Source of the DNA: Emticicia agri
Lineage (GTDB): Bacteria; Bacteroidota; Bacteroidia; Cytophagales; Spirosomataceae
Length of the DNA: 64,000 nucleotides
Direction of reading: 5' to 3'
NCBI RefSeq assembly: GCF_004168285.1
Contig: NZ_SEWF01000015.1
Coordinates: forward strand, 93,490 to 157,489
This document shows, piece after piece, positions 61,518 through 64,000 of this stretch. Positions within the stretch are counted from its first letter, which is position 1, and every line of letters begins with the position of its first letter. The position numbers were made by a program, and so were the translations under genes. Under the pieces are notes generated by a model, which was given only the letters and a program-made list of their open reading frames with translations, was not told where the DNA came from and did not search any database.

Positions 61518-62672
61518 ATGAAATCTTTCTCACTATTGTTAAATAAACTCCCCTTCAGGGGCCGGGGGTTTGTACTCCTCATAACAATTTTAATAGCTGC
61601 CTGGAAACCTGTGGTAGAAGAGAATCGGCAAAACCCTAAAATCAAGCGGTATTTGTATGTGGCTACCCCCGGTGTGCGCGATTATCTGGGCTACGGCGGG
61701 CATGGCATTCAGGTGTTCGATATGGATAATCACTACAAATTTGTAAAGTTTATCCCGACCTCGGGCTTTCATCCTGATGGGAAGCCATCAAATGTGAAGG
61801 GCGTTTGTGTGAGCCTGGCTACCAATTGTATTTATATCAGTACGCTTGAAGGCTTGCAATGTATTGACCTGACTACCGAAAAACTGGTTTGGGAAAAGCC
61901 ATTTGAAGGCGGTGCTGATAGAATGGCGGTTTCACCCGATGGCAAAACCATCTACCTGCCCTCATTGGAAAAAGAATTCTGGAATGTAATTGATGCTAAA
62001 ACAGGGGATATTATTACAAAAATTGTTACTAATTCGGGTTCGCATAATACGCTCTATGGACTATCAGGCAAGTATGTATATCTGGCCGGACTCAAATCTC
62101 CTTATCTGGCAGTAGCCGATGCTAAAACACATACCATTGCCAAACAGATTGGACCATTCAATGCAGAGGTGCGTCCGTTTACTATTAACGGGGCAGAAAC
62201 ATTAGCCTATGTTAATATCAATAATTTATTAGGTTTTGAGATAGGAGACATAAAAACAGGTAAAAAACTGTACAGAATAGAAGTACAGGGCTTTAACAAG
62301 GGTGAAGTAAAACGTCACGGTTGCCCGACACATGGCATTGCCTTAACCCCTGACGAGAAAGAGGTGTGGATATGTGATGGTGCCAACAACCGTTTGCATA
62401 TATTTGACAATACCGTAATGCCACCCAGACAGGTAAACACCATTACGGTGAAAGATATGCCGGGCTGGATTAGTTTTAGTCTCGATGGTAAACACGCTTT
62501 TTCGGCAACCGGAGATATTATTGATGTAAAAACCCGTAAAATCATTGCCAGTCTGGAAGACAAAAACTATAACAGTGTACAAAGCGAAAAAATGGTAGAA
62601 ATCCATTTCAGCGGCAAGAAACCCATAAAAACCGGCGACCAGTTTGGGATGGGGAAGGTGGTTAATGACTAA
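61518..62672 (+). CDS. Secreted YncE-like beta-propeller protein
   Basis: A 384-aa exported protein of seven-bladed YncE/PQQ-like propeller type. Repeats include KRYLYVATPG...IQVFDMDN, DRMAVSPDGKTIYLPS, KYVYLAGLKSPYLAVADAKT, HGIALTPDEKEVWICDGANNRLHIFDN and WISFSLDGKHAFSATGDIIDV. There is no heme or catalytic motif. The N-terminal coding region (LLNKLPFRGRGFVLL) is made of a GC-rich genomic repeat at 61545, giving an unusual signal sequence. It lies 26 nt after the PQQ dehydrogenase and may be its periplasmic partner. Confidence 0.82.
   Translation: MKSFSLLLNKLPFRGRGFVLLITILIAAWKPVVEENRQNPKIKRYLYVATPGVRDYLGYGGHGIQVFDMDNHYKFVKFIPTSGFHPDGKPSNVKGVCVSLATNCIYISTLEGLQCIDLTTEKLVWEKPFEGGADRMAVSPDGKTIYLPSLEKEFWNVIDAKTGDIITKIVTNSGSHNTLYGLSGKYVYLAGLKSPYLAVADAKTHTIAKQIGPFNAEVRPFTINGAETLAYVNINNLLGFEIGDIKTGKKLYRIEVQGFNKGEVKRHGCPTHGIALTPDEKEVWICDGANNRLHIFDNTVMPPRQVNTITVKDMPGWISFSLDGKHAFSATGDIIDVKTRKIIASLEDKNYNSVQSEKMVEIHFSGKKPIKTGDQFGMGKVVND
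61545..61575. repeat. GC-rich repeat within the propeller coding sequence
   Basis: aaactccccttcaggggccg then ggggtttgtac contains the hairpin cccc-ttca-gggg and resembles the CCCCTxxAGGGG-type intergenic repeats of this genome (compare 13160). It encodes residues about 10-20 of the propeller protein. Confidence 0.4.
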
Positions 62673-62682
62673 ACAACTCACT

Positions 62683-62796
62683 ATGAAACAACTCACCCTC
62701 ATAACCTTTTTCCTCACAACTACCCTCCGCACAAATATCGCAAAATACCATTGGCCAATTGCTTCAAAGATGAGGCGAGGCAAGGAGGGGAGATAG
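62683..62796 (+). pseudogene. Truncated signal-peptide ORF after the propeller gene
   Basis: A 37-codon frame starting MKQLTLITFFLTTT, a good signal-peptide start, then continuing RTNIAKYHWPIASKMRRGKEGR to TAG. It begins 10 nt after the propeller gene and stops just before the D-repeat/IS junction. It is probably the 5' remnant of a third exported gene of this operon, disrupted by repeat and IS insertion. Confidence 0.4.
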
Positions 62797-62825
62797 TGGT
62801 AGGAAAGGGCTATGAATGAAAAAAC

Positions 62826-62930
62826 GGGGCTGTCTCAAAAGTTTTTTGTGCCAAATAATATCGCTACGGCGAACCGTTTGGAATTTTTCCTCACCGCGCG
62901 GCGGCCGCCCCAACCCCTCTCCCGAGGGAG
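62826..62930. mobile_element. MITE-like repeat D, partial copy interrupted by IS
   Basis: ggggctgtctcaaaagtttt to cccctctcccgagggag repeats the right half of the element at 41161-41383 in inverse orientation (for instance gtctcaaaagtttttt, tcctcaccgcgcggcggccg). Similarity stops at about 62930, where the IS end begins. Confidence 0.7.
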
Positions 62931-64000
62931 GTGTGTCTTACCCATAAGTTGGGTATTTTTGCAAAAAATTACGTTCTTTGACATAGAGACCAAAACAGAA
63001 TATTATATGGTAATAGAATCGGTGATTTCTTATCAGATGCAACATTATCGTTTTGGCGATAAACGTCTGAATAAAAGGTGTTTTTTTGCCAATCTGAACT
63101 ATTTAAGACAGATAGTAGCTTGAGTTTTCCTCATGTTTTCAAAAATCAATATGCCTTGAAAGGACTCTATCGTTTAGTGAATAATAGCGAGCTTAACTGT
63201 GCGGATATTATTAAGTCTTATCGTAAAGGGTTGATTGCGTATTCTCTGACACAGTCCTTACCAGATAAGAAACAATATTATTATCTGTTTCAGGATAGTA
63301 CAGTGGGCAATTATCCTACCCGTCAGATGGATTTAGGCTACCTTCAAACCGGAAGCGATAATGGAGTATTAATACATAATGGTATTCTGACAGACAACCA
63401 TTATGTACCTTTAGGCTTACCCATCCAAGAGTTCATACAAAGAGATAGGGATGATTATGGTAAACGTCATCAAAGACACCTGCGTCCTTTTGAAGAAAAG
63501 GAGAGTGCTAAATGGATTGAAGCCATTGATTTTGCCCGTAAATATGGACGTAAAACGGGTATATCGGTTGTACAAGTAGCTGATAAAGAAGCTGATGTGG
63601 CAGAGGTCTTCAATTATGCACTTACCCATCGACAACTCTTTATTATCAATGGCAGACATGACCGTAAACTCAAAAACAGTACTCAAACCCTGAAGCCCTA
63701 TTTGCAAAGTTTAACCCCTGGTGGGATTGTTGAACGTTCGCTCTTAGATGCCAAAGGCAAAGCACACCTATGTGAGTGTCAGATTACTTTTGCAAAAGTT
63801 GACTTACAGGATTTAATTAAACCTATTTATGTACTCACCTTGCAGCAACTTCAACCTATCAAAGGACAAGACTTAGCCCATTGGATGATACTTACCAATG
63901 TGCCGGTAAAGACTTTAGCAGAGGCGGTAGCTATTATTGATACCTATACCCGCAGATGGACTACCTGTGAAGATTTTCATAAATGTCTCAAAACGGGTTG
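62931..64000 (+). mobile_element. IS4-family (IS50/Tn5-like) insertion sequence, right end outside window
   Basis: The left end gtgtgtcttacccataagt (62931-62949) agrees with the Tn5 outside end at 13 of 19 positions, mainly TG..TCTTA..CA.AAGT. It begins exactly where repeat D2 is broken. A Tn5-type transposase starts at 63007 and is still open at the window edge. The IS appears to have inserted into the GC-rich hairpin of the MITE-like repeat. Confidence 0.75.
63007..64000 (+). CDS. Tn5-like IS4-family transposase, needs -1 frameshift, 3' end outside window
   Basis: Two overlapping frames. The first (63007-63123) gives MVIESVISYQMQHYRFGDKRLNKR, the Tn5-type N-terminal DNA-binding domain, and stops at TGA 63121. 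The second, one base back, is open from before 63081 to the end of the window. It carries SFPHVFKNQYALKGLYRLVNN, the first DDE aspartate in FQDSTVGNY, the second in VADKEADVAEVF and the YREK-type glutamate region YTRRWTTCEDFHKCLKTG. A T TTT TTT run at 63081-63087, correctly phased for -1 slippage, joins them. Either programmed frameshifting or a homopolymer indel explains the break. Confidence 0.82.

Noticed and set aside
62812..63006. Open frame upstream of the transposase ATG
   Set aside because: It translates the D repeat and IS terminus; the Tn5-type domain begins at 63007.

Overview
The window is bacterial chromosome from a member of the Bacteroidota, most likely a Cytophagales-type aerobe or micro-aerobe. 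The grounds are a SusC/SusD pair, TAnnTTTG-type promoter elements, a fused CcoN-CcoO cbb3 oxidase, Ig-like cell-surface repeats and many short-signal-peptide lipoproteins. The genus cannot be fixed from sequence reading alone. No rRNA, tRNA or CRISPR array was recognised.

Region 1 (1-13.1 kb) is a respiratory island. It holds two universal stress proteins, a fatty-acyl desaturase, the copper ATPase CcoI with CcoS, then CcoNO, CcoQ, CcoP, CcoG, CcoH and a TauE/SafE-like membrane protein. Three unknown small proteins sit among them. Three promoters here (before the desaturase, the second stress protein and ccoNO) each have an FNR/CRP-type dyad (TGAT-N4-ATCA) centred 51.5-52.5 bp upstream of a TAnnTTTG element. 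This points to shared oxygen-responsive control.

Region 2 (13.2-32 kb) is carbohydrate-type accessory DNA. A cupin/AraC regulator is divergent from a sodium:solute symporter and a DapA/NanA-family lyase. An LLM flavin oxidoreductase and an AsmA-like protein follow. A five-gene minus-strand operon of exported proteins comes next: two paralogous propeller + predicted helical-toroid proteins, a YdjC/ChbG-type deacetylase, a BNR/sialidase-fold protein and a DUF3748 (YidR-like) lipoprotein. An esterase and a DmpA-like P1 peptidase end the region.

Region 3 (32-49.3 kb) has a large Ig-repeat surface protein, an 0.86-kb non-coding gap, an ECF sigma factor and SusC/SusD. Downstream are mainly phosphoester- and lipid-type hydrolases (metallophosphoesterase, ceramidase-like, PhoPQ-activated family, GDPD) rather than glycosidases. 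There is also an orphan antitoxin and a short FecR-N-terminus-like ORF.

Region 4 (49.5-62.8 kb) has a tight operon of a CsxA-type GH2, a GH67/GH20-like protein and a second DapA-family protein. It faces a PBP-AraC regulator, an MFS sugar transporter and a ROK kinase on the minus strand. A PQQ dehydrogenase with embedded cytochrome c and a secreted propeller follow.

The right end (62.8-64 kb) is a palindromic MITE-like repeat interrupted by a Tn5/IS50-type IS4-family element. Its transposase needs a -1 shift at a correctly phased T7 run and runs off the window. At least two MITE-like palindromic repeat families (three and two copies) and several smaller hairpin repeats lie between genes.
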